Origin: Piscicola geometra
Lineage: Eukaryota; Annelida; Clitellata; Hirudinida; Piscicolidae
Direction: 5' to 3'
Assembly: GCA_943735955.1 (NCBI GenBank)
Contig: OX030957.1
Span: 5,958,301 to 6,022,300 of the forward strand
Length of the DNA: 64,000 bases
Below the pieces are notes generated by a model. The model ran no database searches. It had not been told where the DNA came from and was given only the letters and a program-made list of their open reading frames with translations. How positions within the stretch are numbered: the first letter of the stretch is position 1; each line of letters starts with the position of its first letter. Made by a program: the position numbers and the translations under genes. Shown here one piece after another: positions 62,502-64,000 of the stretch.

Positions 62502-64000
62502 TGGATACCCTCAGACGCTCCGACAGCGATCAAGAATGACTCAGCACCACCAGGGTATTCCGTAACACACAGTCACAGGGGCACTTATGACGGCAAAAGG
62601 GGAGGGGGCCTTGCCTTCATACATAAGGCCACCATAAAGTGCACCGTAGTCAAAACAGCAGTAACCCCAGATTATGAATATCTTATAATTAAACTAACTA
62701 ATACACAAACTCCTTTACATATAGTCATTATTTATAGGCCACCTAATAACTCACTCACTAATTTCATCATACAATTCTCCCAACTTATCGATTCATTAAC
62801 CTCCCTAAATTCTAATTTAATCCTGTGTGGAGATTTTAACGCTCCTCATACTTCTAACTCTACCACACTAATTAATGAAAAGCTCCAAAATATCATCGAC
62901 GAATACAACCTATATCAGCACATAAACGCACCAACTCACGAAAACGGCAATACACTCGACCTACTCATAACCTGCATCAATGGATCTAGTTTCATCACTA
63001 ATCATTCTATACATCCAACACTATTTTCAGATCATCATCTCATTTCATCTACCCTATCATTAATAAAGCCAATTCCTATCAGCACCATAATTAAATACCG
63101 TAGGATCAAAAAAATAGACTGGATCAATTTCAATATTGACCTCAAATCATCTTCAATATTAGACAGCAAGAGTTGCACTACAGACCAATACGTCGAACAC
63201 ATAAATAAGGTCATCCTCAAACTATTAGATAAGTATGCGCCACTACAAACAAAAGTCATACGACGATCACACCAAAATCGCCACAAAATTTCACTGGAGG
63301 CAATTAGAGCCAAAAGACACAGAAGGAAAGCTGAGAAAACTTATTTCAAAGATCCTTCATCTTTTAATAAACAACTATATAATAAAGCTAAAGCATCAAC
63401 AAGACAAGCAATTATTAAATCAAGAATAGAAATAATTAAAACGGAAATAGATTCATCCAATAACCCACGTACTCTATGGCAAAATCTAAATAAACTATTA
63501 CACCGGCAAAAAAATGATCCATCCAACAACTCAAGCAATACAAACATGGCTTCCATCTTCAACAACTTTTTCAGCAGCAAAATTGAAAATATTCATAAGA
63601 ATATTGATAATCTCCTATCACAACCTCAAAACGAACAGTTCATACACACTCATAGAAAAAACATCATTGACCCCATATCTAACTTTAAACCAACAACATC
63701 TGAAGATATATTACAAATCATTCATGCTACATGCACGAAGACATCGCCCATAGATCCTTTTCCTCACCAAGTTATAAGACAATGTAGCTCAGTATTGTCA
63801 AAAGCCATCTCACAGCTCGTCAACTTATCTTTCCAAGAAGGATGTTTTCCATCTACTTTCAAAGCAGCCCAAATTACACCAATATTAAAGAAAGCCAACC
63901 TCGACACAACCAATCCAGCAAATTATCGACCTATTTCCAACCTGTCCACCATATCAAAAATTATGGAAAGGGCCGTATTAAAACAACTACAACCTCACAT
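62502..64000 (+). mobile_element. 5'-truncated CR1/L2-like non-LTR retrotransposon
   Basis: Sequence of a non-LTR retrotransposon begins abruptly inside the endonuclease domain next to a TCATCA run and continues past the window edge. The lost 5' end is the usual outcome of incomplete target-primed reverse transcription. It lies antisense in an intron of PPIL1. The clade call rests on the endonuclease/RT layout and the RT block resemblance, so it is provisional. Confidence 0.85.
62502..64000 (+). CDS. Endonuclease-reverse transcriptase polyprotein fragment
   Basis: One frame is open from 62502 to the window edge, about 499 codons, with no stop or frameshift. It contains the exonuclease/endonuclease/phosphatase (APE-type) domain: WIPSDAP, RGTYDGKRGGGLAFIHK, IVIIYRPPNN, LILCGDFNAP and the terminal SDHHLI motif near 63030. 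A basic linker follows, and the start of the reverse transcriptase domain appears from about 63740, including ITPILKKANLDTTNPANYRP and ISNLSTISKIMER. The catalytic YxDD block would lie beyond the edge. The lack of any disabling change suggests a young insertion. No ATG is expected, because the 5' end of the element is missing. Confidence 0.85.

Overview
This is a eukaryotic, animal nuclear window. The genes have GT-AG introns, exons are GC-richer than a very AT-rich background, and microsatellites, SINEs and a non-LTR retrotransposon are abundant. The gene set (SAS-4/CENPJ, an inward-rectifier K+ channel, CCZ1, RAB18, NCKIPSD/SPIN90, TOMM7, MARF1, PPIL1) is metazoan. The AT-richness and the satellite-rich introns suggest a spiralian such as an annelid or leech, but that is inference, not proof.

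Layout, left to right. 0-1.5 kb: the last exon of an unrecognised Asn/Thr/His-rich one-membrane-segment protein (-). 1.5-4.5 kb: no gene, but a triplet repeat, a 20-bp minisatellite, a GC-rich foldback, a SINE and a perfect inverted repeat. 4.5-6.9 kb: SAS-4/CENPJ (+). 10-11.9 kb: intronless Kir channel (+). 13.8-18.6 kb: CCZ1 in 12 exons (+). 19.5-21.5 kb: RAB18 in 7 exons (+). 21.5-33 kb: a gene desert. 33.1-33.7 kb: an 18-bp palindromic satellite. 34.1-39.7 kb: a very large, apparently undescribed GPCR-like seven-helix protein in 3 exons (+). 41.7-42.2 kb: a higher-order 24-bp minisatellite. 42.2-46.9 kb: NCKIPSD/SPIN90 in 10 exons (-). 47.1-47.7 kb: TOMM7 in 3 exons (+), divergent from NCKIPSD. 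47.9-49.2 kb: an intronless divergent PTB-like protein (-). 49.8-59.3 kb: MARF1/limkain-b1 in 18 exons (-). 59.6-61.4 kb: the last exon of an unrecognised protein (-). 62.0-62.5 kb: the last two exons of the cyclophilin PPIL1 (-). 62.5-64 kb: a 5'-truncated CR1-like retrotransposon (+), inserted in a PPIL1 intron and running off the window.

I rebuilt exon chains by reading both strands, using family conservation known from memory, and requiring splice phases to match at every junction. The CCZ1, RAB18, NCKIPSD, TOMM7 and MARF1 chains all close without a frame error. No operon-like unit is seen. The genes are ordinary housekeeping, trafficking, cytoskeletal or germline functions. CCZ1 and RAB18 are neighbours, and both belong to Rab-controlled membrane traffic.

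The most unusual points are: (1) a ~1,617-residue GPCR-like protein whose loops, including the loop between helices 6 and 7, are inflated by hundreds of low-complexity residues; (2) intronic microsatellites that abut splice sites in several unrelated genes, G/T-rich after donors and C-rich before acceptors on the coding strand; (3) two small tRNA-derived SINE families, each with two copies here; (4) an 18-bp satellite whose every unit is itself an inverted repeat.
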